Shown: piece after piece, positions 1 through 12,005 of the stretch
Position numbering within the stretch: position 1 is the stretch's first letter
How the letters are laid out: the number at the start of each line of letters is the position of its first letter
From: Morinoia aosen
Taxonomy: Eukaryota; Arthropoda; Malacostraca; Amphipoda; Talitridae
Reading direction: 5' to 3'
DNA: 64,000 nt
NCBI GenBank assembly: GCA_030386875.1
Contig: CM059559.1
Location: 70,074,392 to 70,138,391 of the forward strand
Notes under the pieces: model-generated
Seen by the model: only the letters and a program-made list of their open reading frames with translations
Told to the model about the DNA's origin: nothing
The model's database searches: none
Position numbers and translations under genes: made by a program

Positions 1-184
1 AATTATTTTAGTCCTCTTGATCTTGCACTGAACATGGTACTTGTTTTTCGCACAAAACTTGTTTTTAACTTGTTTTTCGCACAAAAAGGTACCAATCTGT
101 GAAGCATCGCAGGCTAAATAGAGGACTAATTTATGTCTTCCGACGTCACCGGGAAGAAGTGCGGAAGGCCGGCAGGGTCGCCCC
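1..184. other. Unassigned sequence at the left edge
   Basis: Contains a short direct repeat of the words TTGTTTTTCGCACAAAA and CTTGTTTTTAACTTG, and otherwise nothing that I can assign. Confidence 0.5.
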
Positions 185-785
185 TACAACAAGCGTATGT
201 AGAATCTGAAATACCAACGTTAATCTAATCACGCCAATTATTAATTGCCTCAAGGGACCAAACACTTCCACTCAAAATTTTCTCAAAACTCTCCGTACAA
301 CCCAACAATTGCGTTGCAGCTGGCAATGTGTTGCAACGAGTTATAAGCATTATAAGCATCATGTTCAGAAGATATAATATAACCGACTTCTCACTGCATC
401 TCTGGAATAGTCAAGTCAATTTACTGATATCATTTCCCCTGAGAAAAGGTTGTAATTCAAATTACATGCTTATGAAAGAAATCCTCAAAATATTCATCAG
501 TTCAGGGATTTGCGGAGAATGGAATTCCTTCGTACGATTTTTTTGAGAAAGGTCAAAGAAAATAGTGTAAGAGCAACTGAAATGAGCGGAATAATGTTCT
601 GAAGTAGCACAGTAGGTAGTTTACGGCTCCCTTTTCATTGAAAAGATGTTGTCATAAAGGAAAAAGTAGGAGCCCTCAAGTATCGACTATAGGAGTTAGA
701 TTAAATGTTAATTTAAGCAACCCTAACAGCAACAAAAATGTTTTTATGAGAGGAAGGCACCATTTAGTATGAACTTAACACGTTC
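185..785 (-). repeat. Dispersed repeat block, inverted partner of 30213-30925
   Basis: Read on the minus strand, this block begins with the 3' end of the (TAATC)n-tailed retroposon family (about 785 to 700) and runs on into about 500 bp of sequence that matches 30430-30925 on the plus strand with substitutions and small indels. The match ends at a shared stretch reading TTTCAGATTCTACATACGC on the minus strand. It gives a chance ORF at 328-546, which I do not regard as a gene. It is either a segmental duplication or a larger composite repeat. Confidence 0.7.
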
Positions 786-1020
786 CCCGCGTATTGGGCC
801 ATATGTGTACCAATCGGTAAATTTCCCATTTCTTGTTTTTCCAATTTACGAGGTTTTTCGTATTTACCGACAGATTTGTCTGAAAATTGAATATTGTTTG
901 CAAAACGTGATTCTGAGACTAATTTGCTTATGATTTTTTTCTCGAAAATTATGATATTTCGGAAGCTACTTCAGAATTTTGAGTTCATTTGGGGGAATTT
1001 AGATTCGCATTATTTTTTCA
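776..1020 (-). mobile_element. Probable piggyBac-type MITE, one end visible
   Basis: A TTAA followed by CACGTTCCCCGCG lies where the retroposon family repeat is interrupted. The minus-strand reading of the first 60 bp resembles the right end of the TTAA-flanked MITE at 21622-21877: both carry a GGTACAC-TATG core and end in ACGTG next to TTAA. The other end is not identifiable, so the boundary near 1020 is only a guess. Confidence 0.35.
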
Positions 1021-1293
1021 AAAGTCATTGTTAGATTTTTTTCCATTTTGATTTAAAACATTCAGAATACAAATACAAACAATTCTACTCAGCCACTTTT
1101 TCCTATTTCGTTTTAGTTGAAAATATATTCGAATTTCGTAACTTTTCTCCACTTCAGGACAATTAAAAAAGTGAGCTACAAGAAAAAGAAAAAAAGAAAG
1201 AAAAATGTGTATTTCCAAGTTGTCATATGAGATACATGCCAACATATTGGCTTTTAAAAGTTTCTTAATATAGGACATCCTAAAACAAATGTT

Positions 1294-1500
1294 CCATACG
1301 AGGAGTACTAATTGACAAACCATCCGAGGAGTACAAGTAGATAAGCCATACGAGGCATAATAATGGACAAACTATACGAGGTGTACTAATAGACAAGCTA
1401 TCAGAGGTGTACAAATAGATAGACCATACGAGGCATATTAATAGACAAAATATACGAGGCGTACTAATAGACAAACCATACGCGGCGTGCCAATAGTCTA
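1294..1500. repeat. 26-bp minisatellite, about 8 units
   Basis: Consecutive units begin GAGG or GCGG and read roughly GAGGCGTACTAATAGACAAA plus CCATAC. Spacing between GAGG words is a constant 26 bp. The repeat explains the repetitive minus-strand ORF here. Flanks at 1021-1290 and 1510-2920 are AT-rich with a short AC/AT microsatellite near 1965-2000, and I see no gene in them. Confidence 0.85.
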
Positions 1501-2927
1501 TCTCTGTCAAAGGTAGTTGAATGAGAAATGAAAAATATGCCCTAAAAATATGCAAAGCCCTATCACCACCAAAAACATACTTCATGTCTTCTCGATATTC
1601 ACCACAACATCATGCGGACATGGGTACATGGGATAAAATAGAGATGCACTGTAAGCCGGTTACCACTCATGATTGACAAATATCTACAAAATATTGGTGG
1701 AAATGGGTAAACAAACATATACTCAATATCAAAATTCATAGCTTGTACAACATACGGACAGAAAGATAATTTTACTACGATTCATATGCTCAAATTGCAC
1801 TTATTTCATTAATTAGATTTGACATTAATCCGATTTACAGAAACGCCCTCTGGGGAAGTGATACATCTATTTTTGAATCATTTCGCTAGTGCAGTAAAAT
1901 TTATTAACCGGATGGTTTTTGCGTAAAGAAATGAAATAGAAACATGTATATCTATTTATGTAGATACATATATATACATACACACGTACACACACGTATT
2001 AATATATTTACTTATTGGAAAAGAAATATTAGAAAAAATACATATATAAAATAAAAAGATATAAGCAACCTACCATCTACTACACAGAAAATGACAGTTG
2101 AGCTCACTGTAACCCTAAGAAATTTTTCGCTAAAAAAAATAACTAAAAGGAAAAGATGACTTCGAAAAACATAAAAATGAACTGGTTTTTGATTTCTTCA
2201 TAGAAATTTTTAAGAAAAATCAGGTTACAGTCAAGAAGCAACACAACTCTTCAGCATTTTACGGACATGTGTACCTGGGATAAAATGGAGTAACATTGTG
2301 GCCGGATATCACATCTGAGTGGAGAATATTCACAAAATTTGGCACATATAGGTAGATTAGGCATTAATCCAAAGTGATAATTTTAGTTTTTCGATACCGA
2401 GTATTTTCCAAATTGAAAGTTCAGTGCTAGTGTGCGCTGAACGCACGAAAAAAAATAAATAAAAAGACTAAATGCAATGCTTAAATTACCCCCTTCCTCC
2501 CAGCTCAGCCGAAAATCGATTGAAAACATCTTCGAGAATGATTTTGAAATAGCGAGACAACGTTAGCCAAAATTTAATTCATTATAAACTTTGCGCAACC
2601 CTCATACCTATAAACCTGTTTATTGGTGTACACACAAAATGTATTTCATGGTATATTTGGCATACGGACGTTAAATATTAATACAGAAGAGAGAAAGAAA
2701 TAACAAAATAAAGATGAGGAAATACTCCTAATTATGGAAAGAACGTTCGTTATGCTGCTTTGAACTGACGGCTGTGGTGCTCATTGTTGTCGACAGAAAT
2801 AAGTAAGATGAATATACGAATCGCTTAGCAAAACGTAAAATGAAATAGTTTCTAATTTTCAAACAGAAACTTCTGGAAAATTAAAATTTCTGATAGATGG
2901 GAAGTTCATACCGAAATGCTGCAGGCC

Positions 2928-4054
2928 CTATGACACAGATGCAAAATGACGTGACACATTTACCCTAAATTCTTTTCCAGTTTTAGAGTTTTTGATATGC
3001 TGGGGAAGCTTGTTCCACAAAAAAGCTCCAGAAACTGAGAGAGCTTTTTGCCCCACGTTAGATGAACGGTAACTGACTAAAACATCGTTCCTCCGGTTTG
3101 GTCTGTTGTTTGGGATATTAGATGGAAAAAATTTTACCACCTCTGCATTACTTTGGGGGAGGTACAGAGAGGAGAATACTCGTCGAGCTTTTTGGATCAT
3201 GAATCTGTTCGGTATTGGGATCCAGTCGAGTTTTTTTTAAAAGAGTGGTGACATGATCGTATTTATTGAAATTTCCTTTGCATACCACTTTGGCGGCGAA
3301 GTTCATACATTTTTGCAACTCTTCCTGACGACATTGAGGTAAATCTCCCCACACAAGACTGCAGTAGTCCAGACGCGATAAAACTAGAGACTGAATCACT
3401 AATAATCTAGATTTTTCGTCAAGTGTGTTCTTTATGCGATGAAAGAACATTAACGTTCCGTTAATTTTGTTGCACAGTTTTTCGACGTGCGAATTGAAAG
3501 TCATATTTTTGTCAAACCAAACACCCAGATTTTTAACCTTATCTACTGGTTTAATTGTATCGTCTCCAAAGGTTAGCTTGAATGGTGGTAAATTTTCAGT
3601 CGCATTCTGTGATCCAAAATAATGCATTGCGTTTTACTTGCGTTAAGTTTGAAGCCATTATGGTCATACCACAATTCAGATTTCTCAGAAGGTTTTCAGC
3701 GTTGGCTTGTGTTTCTTTTAAATCCGCTGTTGAGCTTGTCATGGAAATTTGTACGTCATCAGCATACATTGAGAGTTTTGTGTTTGCCGGCATGGTGGGA
3801 AAATCATTGATGAAAATTGAAAATAGGAGTGGGCCGATGTTTGAACCTTGAGGAACGCCAAAATTATTTGGTATGAATGAGGACATTTTGTTATTCAAGC
3901 ACACTGCATGAGAGCGGTTTAGTAGGTAGCTTTCAAACCACTGAGTGTCTATTCTGAGGTTACAAATTTTTTGAAGAAGTTTCTTATGCTCAACACTGTC
4001 GAAAGCTTTGGAGAGACCAAGCAAAAGTAAGAGAGTTAATTTTTTTTTGGTCAA
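2928..4054 (-). pseudogene. Broken non-LTR retrotransposon RT, CR1/L2-like (3' part)
   Basis: Three overlapping minus-strand reading frames together give the second half of a LINE reverse transcriptase and its C-terminal tail. The upstream piece (4054-3596) shows the finger/palm signature SKAFDSVEHKKLL, then GVPQGSNIGPLLFSIFINDF and the catalytic YADD box. The middle piece (3627-3148) carries the post-RT thumb region with KNLGVWFD and LSRLDYCSLVW. The last piece (3200-2928) is the C-terminus with SVSGAFLWNKLP. At least two frameshifts separate the pieces, and no endonuclease domain remains, so this is a 5'-truncated dead copy. Motif style is that of the CR1/L2/Rex group, but I cannot fix the clade. 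A related copy lies in opposite orientation at 4740-5216. Confidence 0.85.
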
Positions 4055-4739
4055 TTTTTACAAAAATTTTAAGACACAAGTTCTAGTCTGGCTGAGAAAA
4101 AAGCTTGAAATGCATATGTCTTCTTTAAGTAACATAAATGGTGAAAATCGGACAAAAACCTTTGAAGATAGAGCAATTCATAGTTTTGCATTTGACTGAA
4201 ATAGAAGTACTAGAAAAGCGCAAAAGAAAGTTCACAACATGTAAAGGAGTTTCGACTGCCATGAATTGCATCCCCTCTGTGGCATCATCGGTTGTAAAGC
4301 TTCTCACTGAAGGGGGATTTTTGAACAGTGGAGACTCCCCTTCCATTCGCTTAAAAATGCTTTGGTTTGAAACCTAAGGGCTATAACTATAAATCCAATA
4401 TGCAGAAAAAAAAGTGTCATATACTGATTTACACGCGTTTTCCCTGTAAAAGAAACATTCTCTGGATTTTCTCAAGCATTTTTTGTGATAGAAAACCATG
4501 GGAATCTATTCAAGACGAAAAATTCAGGAGTTTTTATAATTTCTTACCACATGCCCACGTTAAAATTGGGTAAAGGTAAATGATGTGCATTATTTTTGGA
4601 TCAAAGAATGCGATCAGAAAGTCACTAAAATTTACGTTCAAATTTGATGACTAAAAATGGAGCCATTCGATAAAGAAAAAATCTCTCACTTTGGTCCGAC
4701 AAAATTATGACTTTTAAACCACACGTAAAAACAATAAGA

Positions 4740-5216
4740 AACATAATTAGTGGAACTTTAATGTTTTTCATTGCATTAAGAACACACTAGACGAAAAATC
4801 TAGATTACTGGTGATTCCGTCATTAGTATTTTCGCGTTTGAAATTTGGCAGTCTATGTAGTGTGAGGAGACCTACTTCAACATCTTGAAAAAATTACAAA
4901 AGTATACGAACTTTTCGCAACCATAGTGAGATCCAAAAGCAATTTCAAGAAATGGGATCATGCAACTCCTCGCTTAAGAAAGCTTGGTTTGACCCCCATT
5001 CTAGAAAGATTCCTCATTCAAAAGCTCGACAAGTGTTCCGATCTCTCTACCTCCCTCAGTGTAATGCAGGTGTTGTAAAATTTCTTCCAAACAATATTCC
5101 AAACACGAAATCAAATCGGAAGGATGTCTTCGTTAGTTACTGCTCATCTCAGTAACTCTCAAGCTGTAAAAGAATTCATACAAAACGTGTCACGCCATTT
5201 CGAATCTCTGTCATAG
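4740..5216 (+). pseudogene. Second CR1/L2-like LINE fragment, inverted relative to 2928-4054
   Basis: The plus strand encodes, with several stops and frameshifts, the same segments as the neighbouring minus-strand copy. It starts with GTLMFF at about 4750 and continues through the GDLPQ-like region. It then gives the C-terminal stretch ARQVFRSLYLPQCNAGVVKF (ORF at 4952-5155) and ends in NVSRHFESLS just before 5216. In the minus copy the matching words are ARRVFSSLYLPQSNAEVVKF and NVSRHFASVS. Only the last 160 or so codons of the element are present. The 3' ends of the two fragments point away from each other, separated by about 650 bp of unassigned AT-rich sequence (4055-4739). Confidence 0.8.
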
Positions 5217-5445
5217 GAATAACAAACTGCGACATTTCGCTGTTAGGTCGAAATAAACGATCGACAGGTTGCCTTAAATTTGCTCACTGATACTTTAGGG
5301 TCAGCATTTCAGTCACGGCGGAGTTGAAAAACTTAAACTTATTCCAGCTAGTTTTGATCATATTTTTCTATCTCTACTGCGAACATCTCAAATTTAGCTT
5401 GTAAAACGCGCTTGATAATGAAACAATAACTACATATGCCTATGT

Positions 5446-5730
5446 GTGCTCTCCGTGGTACAGTGGTTAAGGGATCGGGCTCGTATGTTGGAGTCGCGGG
5501 TTCGTCTCCCGGCGCTGGCGCGGAGATTTTCCCCGTTGGGTATAAGGGAAAGCTCAAGCACAATACCCCACTCAACCCAGGTGTCGGAAATGGGTACCTG
5601 CTTTCCGGGGGAGCCGTCATGGTGTCCCATATATAGGGTTAGTTATAAGACATTTGAATAACCAATGCTAAGATCATATGTATCAGGCTTGATTAGAAAT
5701 AAAGCATCCCAAAGATGCCGATGTTAACCT
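5446..5730 (+). mobile_element. tRNA-derived SINE, copy 1
   Basis: The head carries an RNA polymerase III A box (TGGTACAGTGG at 5456-5466) and B box (GGGTTCGTCTCCC at 5498-5510) at tRNA-like spacing. A conserved body follows: GGCGCTGGCG, then TTGGGTATAAGGGAAA, CACAATACCCCACTC, and an end in TCAGGCTTGATT and AATAAAGCATCC. The same body occurs at 11185-11472 on the minus strand and in part at 9280-9405. The promoter boxes are internal, so each copy carries its own promoter. Short ORFs here on both strands are by-products. Confidence 0.85.
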
Positions 5731-8130
5731 TTAAAAATGTTAACCTATAATGAGGTTCATTTGTGATCTGTGTGTTGTAATCGGGAAGATATTTGTACCT
5801 CAGAATTGATATCAATCTATCACGTTGTCTCTAATTTTCCCAATGTACCCATGTCCGCATGTTGTTAAAGGGAATACTGAGAGGATGTGAAATCTAAGAT
5901 GTTTTTCGTCGTTATTTCTAAATTGAAACTCAATTTCTACAAAATTCTGTTCTAAAATTAGGAATTAAATCATTTTCACGATAGCTCAGTCTTGCTCCTT
6001 TTTTCCTTGATTATTTTTTTCTACTACCGTGACCTATGTACCAGTAAGAACGACGCAACAGGATGAAAGTTTTTTATTATTATTTTTTCAGCTTTTTATA
6101 TATTCATATACCAATTTTTTTCGTGAAAAAACGAAACTTAAAAGACACAGGGATTACATTCATTTAATACTCTGCGACCAGTTAGCACTGAACCTCTCAT
6201 TCTGAAATAACTATATTTCAGTGAGTACTTCATTTCGCTCGCTAAACGTTATTAAAACATTTTGCACTTGCTAACCGTTTCACTCCGCAGTGCGTAATCA
6301 CGCGAAAAAATGCCGTGTACCCATTCCTTATGTCTACTTCAGCCATCTTCTCTTCGTTCCAAGGTGTGAAAGCGAACCAAATCTCCAATAAAACGAGGCA
6401 TTAAACTCTACAAATGTGAAGGAATAAGTTCACAAAACTCCAAACTATATCCGAGTAACCGCGAATGTGCTTTTGACTTCATTAATTTTTGGAAATAGAA
6501 AACAGTTAAAAAATGTGTGCAGTTGTAATTATTTTTAATCGTGCAGAACAGATTGATGTTTTCTTTGAACTTGCACCAGTCTCCTTGAAGTTGTGTAGCG
6601 ACTCCCGCGCTGTAGTGAACTGCTTACCAATCCTATCTTCCTCACCCACATTCCGTTTCACACCCAGTGCTAGAAATATGTAAACACGGGTGTCAATATA
6701 TCCAGTGTGGCCGCAGAATGGAATCTACAAACTGGGAAACACTCTTGTTTCGAAAAGAAATACAGTAATAAATTTTGCGCTATATTTTTTTATGATTTTG
6801 CAAAAAATTATAATGACAGTTTATGATGGGCAAAATTGACTTCAATCTCATGAAACTGGTTTAAATTACCCTGTTTGAAAATAACTCGATAAACAATTTC
6901 AGTGAACTATAGTAACGTACAACGTGAGAGAAGTGAGATGCTGAGTGTTTAAATAGAGGTCCTGCACAGGCCTCGAACTATACGGGCCTTTTTACTGTGT
7001 GTTGTCTCTCGATTCTGCCTCACCAAGCCAACGCTTGCATTCCTGCACGCACTTCCTTATTTGGCCAATTAAAGCATGTAAACCTTTGATCTTCAATACC
7101 ACGAGCACACAAATAAATTATTTGTAGTCCTGATTTTAGGCATTACATCCCTCTCATCCTCTGCTTTCTGGTGTTTCGTAAGTCTAATGAAACCTGTCTC
7201 ATATCAAGTGATTTGCACTGTCCCTATATAAATAAACCAATGGAAAAAATGCCGTGAGTCCATCAAATGTCGCGAAGATCAAACTTCGCTCAGAAAACTG
7301 ACGTTATTCTCATAAGAACTCCTGCACTTTCCCTCCCCCCTCCTCTCGCTTCAAAGCCTGCAACGATTATTGTTACCGGTTCTTCATCTTCGAACTTCCA
7401 AAAATGTTGCTTAATGTAAGGTAGCCCTCACTCGCATTTCAACGGATATCTTTCTAGCCATGACGAAAGCTAACCACTTCAAAACTTCTACTTAGTGAAC
7501 AAAATTGTAATTTTCCCCTTCTCTATCCATACTCTCCACAATATGAATTCACAATGCATTCATTAACAACTCGCTCAGCTACTCAGAAAAAAGCTTCATC
7601 TAAAGGATTGACATCCCTAAACACAGCTCCGTATGAAAACTTAAGCTCAAAGAGGCGGAATACATAGCATCAATTACAGAGTGAGGGGCAGTATAATACA
7701 ACACGATTAAATCCCCAGATTCCACATTTCTATACCACGTTGAATTATGAAAGTTGAACTATATCCATATAAACAATAGTATAAAATGGTTAATGGTATA
7801 TTTAAACCCACACATATATATAATAGAAAAACTATATAGAACATATATGATAAATATGTGAACAGAAATTTACAATACCCGACTTTTTTCGTGGTAGTTT
7901 GCACTAAAATTATTACGGAACTATTCTAGAATATTCTAATAAATTCTACCATTTGACAACATAACTTTCGTCAGCATTCATCTCCAATGTCTTGTCATTG
8001 GTACAGCAGCTCTCGTTCTGAAAGGTCGTAAGCATGGGTAAAAATGACATCAGTTAAGACCTTCGAAAACGTATTTTTGAGCTCCATAATGGAGTTTTGG
8101 GATATCAGAAGATATGTGCATAACTGTATG
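5731..8130. other. AT-rich intergenic stretch, no gene seen
   Basis: About 2.4 kb without a credible ORF, RNA gene or recognised repeat. The only ORF of note (7707-7904, minus) is low-complexity and hydrophobic, translated from AT-rich DNA, and I do not support it. Confidence 0.5.
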
Positions 8131-9027
8131 TTCCTATAGTCTTGGTTGGAACCATAATACGTAAGGGGAAATGCCGGAATACGACTCTCAGCAATCCTCG
8201 CACTGGCCCTCCACTGAAGATTAACGACCGTACTGACCGAAAGTTGGTCCTAACAGTAGTGCAAAGAACTCGTGAAAAATTGAAGGAAGATCTCAAGGCA
8301 TCTGAAATCAAAGCCAGCAAGCACAAGATCAGCAGGGCACTACACCGTGAAGGTTTTCGCTCCCGCACCCCTCGAAGGCACATCTTCTCTAGAAACGTCA
8401 CGTCAAGGCCAGGCTGAAGTATGCCAACGTCCATTTGAACAAACTAGCAGCGTTTTAGAACTCAGTAGTGCAGTCAGATGAAACCAAAATCAAACTATTT
8501 GGGAGAAACAGTGCAAACCATGTTTGGAGGCAACAAAACGAAGTGTCTAAACCAATGTGCACCATACCCACTGTTAAGTTTGGAGGTGGCTCAATCATGG
8601 TGTGGGGATGTTTCAGCTCATCAGGAGTAGGTAAATTTCACGTCATTGAAGGAACCCTGAATGACAGTAAATATCGTGAAATATTAAATGAGCAACTCCT
8701 ACATTAAGCTCATTAGTGAAAATTGAAACATGGATGGACCTTCCCACAAGACAACGATCCAAAGCATACTGCATACAAAACCAAGGAATGGTTGAGGATA
8801 AAAAATACAAACAATTTAGAATGACCGAGTCAATCCCCGACGTGAATCCGATCGAAAACTTGTGGAGAGAATTGAAATTGAAGATTCATAACAGAAGTCC
8901 TAAAAACATCTCTAAACTCAAAGAAATGTGCATTGAAGAATGGAATAATATTACACCCGAAACTCGTAAAGGGCTGGTAGTTAGCCACTCTAAGCGTCTC
9001 AGAGCCATAATTAATAATAACGGCTAG
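8090..9027 (+). pseudogene. Tc1-like (Tc1/mariner) transposase, degenerate
   Basis: Three plus-strand pieces make up most of a Tc1-family DD34E transposase. The first (8142-8417) is the second helix-turn-helix region, with NPRTGPPLKINDRTDRK and ISRALHREGFRSRTPRR. The second (8468-8707) holds the first catalytic aspartate in SDETKIKLFG, then the hallmark GGGSIMVWGCFSSSGVGKF. The third contains the second aspartate region, where QDNDPKHTA is readable only in another frame near 8755. It closes with the glutamate region DVNPIENLWRELK at 8858-8896. Stops and at least three frameshifts break the gene, and the N-terminal HTH is missing. I could not identify terminal inverted repeats. A transposase at this decay cannot be active. 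Confidence 0.9.
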
Positions 9028-9279
9028 GATACAGAGTTTTCATGAATTTATATCTTGAAATGTGTTGTAAACTTTTGTATTTATCGCACATATTCTTATG
9101 TATTTTTTCTATTAAATATTTATGGGTTTTAGATATATGATTAACATCTTTTTACCATTTTTTATACATAGTTCGATTTCGTAATTATACGTGATCCAGA
9201 AGTATGAAATCTGGCGATTTAGATAACCTGTTGTATTATTTTGCTCTCCACTGTAGAGCGGCAATGTGGACCACCAAAA

Positions 9280-9405
9280 ACCTTACGTGTAAAATAGAGG
9301 TTCTGCCGCCGTGCGGCAGAGACCCGGGTTCGAAACTCGGCGCTGGCGGTGGCGATTTTCTCTGTTGGGTATATGAGAAAAATTCCAAGCACAAAGAAAG
9401 AAAGA
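9280..9405 (+). mobile_element. tRNA-derived SINE, copy 2 (3'-truncated)
   Basis: Contains the B-box stretch CCCGGGTTCGAAACTCGG followed by GCGCTGGCGGTGGCGATTTT and TTGGGTATATGAGAAAAATT, as in the copy at 11185-11472. It stops after CCAAGCACAAAG and runs into a GAAA-rich stretch, so the second half of the SINE is missing. Confidence 0.75.
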
Positions 9406-9775
9406 AAACAGTTCATTTCCAATAGAGATGGTACAAAAGTACCATCATTGGTTTTTAAAATATCTTAAAATTAAAACACTTAGATGATACACACACACGA
9501 GTATTGAAAAACTCGTGTCACTAATCGAAAAGAAATGATTGAGGGCAATGAACTCCAAATCTAGCTTAATATACATTTGATAATACATGTAATGATAATT
9601 ATAAGAGATAACACAATTTTATGGACGATGCATTTTCATTGTGGGGTGAAAACACTTTTGACAGTTTACATGTACATGACATAAAACTTCGCAATTCTTG
9701 ACGCCAGAAAATAATATATGAAATCGCTTGTTTCGGTAAATGTTCACAAGTGTCATTTTAAGGAAGCATGAAAAA

Positions 9776-10975
9776 AAATATATAAATATATACCCATATA
9801 CACACATATGTACACATACGTATGTATGTGTGTATATATCCATACACACACATATATATATACATATATATATACATATATGTACACATAAGCATGAGGA
9901 CCAAGAAGATTATAAGTTTTGTATAACTGATTCAACAATTTTAACATAACGGTCATTAGTTAATAAGCATTTTCTTTAAATATAAATGGATGATCGCACA
10001 ACAAATGTATAGTTTTTACATGAATGCTTTACAATAATAAAGAGATGACGAGTTAGGTAATGTTACAAGTTGAGAGTGAACTGAAAAAAGACCAATATCT
10101 CTAGTAAAATACTAGTTGTCAGTCTAGTACACACATATGTGCACGTATACATGTAAATATATACACATACACATGCACACACATACCCACGCACATACAC
10201 CAAACTCGTAAGCATACACAAATGCATTTCTATGCATCGAGGCAATACATACGCATTCTACAGAGTGTCATACGCATAGCATGCATCACACGTACACATA
10301 TTCACAAGTAAGCATGTGCGCAAATATCAGCGTAAACTAGTAAGTATAAACCAGAATTCCAATCGAGGGAAACGGAGAAAATATCTTTTATTATCGCATG
10401 ACTTTTATAAAATTTCGTACTAAAAATAGTGGTACAAAACAGTCTACCTAAGTCAGAAACATGAAAACGATTGTGGGACGTGAATATGAAAGAAAACATT
10501 AATGTCCCATAAAAGTTTCATATTAGATAAAAATCACATTATCTTTGAAATATGGCGCAAATTGTCGGTAATTGATAAACAAACATAGGTATCACATTAT
10601 TATAAGCATATAACTATAAGCAGAATAAGCATATTACTGCAGTATAAATGGATGATCACACAACGAATTTTTTTTTTACATGGATGCTTTACAATTTCAT
10701 ATCAGAAAAATAAACACATTATCTTTGTAATATGATGCAGAATGTCTGCAATTGATAAACACACACACACATAGGTACCATGACGGTCTAGTTTGATGCT
10801 TGCACCGAAACAGAGAGGAATGACATAAAATGCAACCTTCCACTGGTTTATCTACTCTAGTGCACACAGGTGTACGTGCACATATACACACCCATATGCG
10901 CACATACACCTATATACGTACACACATATACATGTAAGCATGTTTGCAAATTACAACGTATAGGTGGTCAAATCA
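9776..10975. repeat. Satellite-like block with AC/AT microsatellites
   Basis: AC/AT/GT-rich microsatellites lie at about 9776-9890, 10126-10205 and 10861-10940. Between them, two longer words recur. One begins TATAAATGGATGATC and ends ATGCTTTACAAT (about 9978-10034 and 10643-10693). The other contains CACATTATCTTTG and AATTGATAAACA (about 10530-10590 and 10710-10770). The block is therefore made of diverged repeats. All short ORFs in it are microsatellite translations. Confidence 0.7.
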
Positions 10976-11184
10976 TAATACCTGTAGAAAACGGGGAATT
11001 TTCCCATCGTATAAATTACAAATGCTCGTATTCATTCCAGACGTTGGCATTGCAGCAGACTCAATGCCACTTCAACTTGGTTTTCGAGGGGCTCATGATA
11101 TGCTCGTCTGCGTTGAACCTTTCATGTTCACAGCGCAGCAGAGCTCCTTCTGCGCGTACGACTGCGCAGGAGTTCAGGACATTA

Positions 11185-11472
11185 GAATAGAATAATGAAG
11201 GCATCTACGGATGCTTTATTTCCAATCAAGCCTGATACATATACCACCTTTTACATTGGATTTTCAAATGCCTTATAACTAACGCCAGGACGCCATAACG
11301 CTTTCCCCCGGTCGAGACCGGTACCCATTTCAGACACCTGGGTGGAGTGGGGTATTGTGCTTGGAATTTTTCTCCTATACCCAACAGAGAAAATCGCCAC
11401 TGCCAGCGCCGAGACTCGATCCCGGGTCCTTGCCGCACGGCGGCAGAACCTATACCACATGGCTATGGCTCC
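11185..11472 (-). mobile_element. tRNA-derived SINE, copy 3, inserted in the BEL/Pao 5' LTR
   Basis: On the minus strand it reads from a tRNA-like head with B-box region GGGATCGAGTCTC, through the body GGCGCTGGCAGTGGCG and CACAATACCCCACTCCACC, to AATAAAGCATCC and a short tail. Comparison with the uninterrupted 3' LTR (which reads AGGACATTACGGGATAAG at 19078-19095) shows the exact insertion point. The flanks GACATTA (11178-11184) and GACAGTA (11473-11479) are a target duplication matching at 6 of 7 positions. The SINE therefore arrived after the retrotransposon. Confidence 0.88.
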
Positions 11473-11606
11473 GACAGTACGGGATAAGAGGCAGCGAGCA
11501 CAGTGAAAAGGCCGTGTCTCTGGCTGTTCAAGTTACCGTGTGGCAGTGGTTATAAGTATATGCCGTGCTGTGTACTGTGTTGAGATACAGCGTTAGTGGT
11601 GTCTCT

Positions 11607-12005
11607 ACGGTCACTGTTGAGATCACGGCTACATCTACTGCTGCGGCCATTGTTGAGATCACGGTTACACCTAGTGCTGCGGCCATTGTTGAGATCACGG
11701 CTACATCTTCTGCTACGGCCATTGTTGAGGTGACGGCTACATCTTCTGGTACGGCCATTGTTGAGGTCACGGCTACATCTTCTGGTACGGCCATTGCTGA
11801 GGTCACGGCTACATCTTCTGCTACGGCCATTGTTGAGGTCACGGCTACATCTTCTGCTACGGCCATTGTTGAGGTCACGACTACATCTTCTGCTACGGCC
11901 ATTGTTGAGGTCACGGCTACATTTTCTGCTGCGGCCATTGTTGAGGTCACGGTTACATCTTCTGCTACGGCCATTGTTGAGGTCACGGCTACATCTTCTG
12001 CTGCT
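11607..12005 (+). repeat. 36-bp minisatellite in the BEL/Pao 5' LTR, 11 units
   Basis: The 36-bp unit (for example GTTGAGGTCACGGCTACATC followed by TTCTGCTACGGCCATT) is repeated 11 times plus a partial unit. Because 36 is a multiple of three, frames stay open on both strands, giving a plus-strand ORF with TAIVEVTATSSA units and an even longer minus-strand ORF. I take both as artefacts. The 3' LTR has 8 units at about 19215-19505. Confidence 0.9.

Noticed and set aside
1280-1585. 101-codon minus-strand ORF with repeated YGLSIST
   Set aside because: Product of the 26-bp minisatellite.
5446-5520. tRNA gene
   Set aside because: A- and B-box are present but no cloverleaf is formed and a SINE body follows; the same body recurs elsewhere.
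9619-9956. Several 60-76 codon ORFs with Tyr/Ile/His runs
   Set aside because: AC/AT microsatellite translations.
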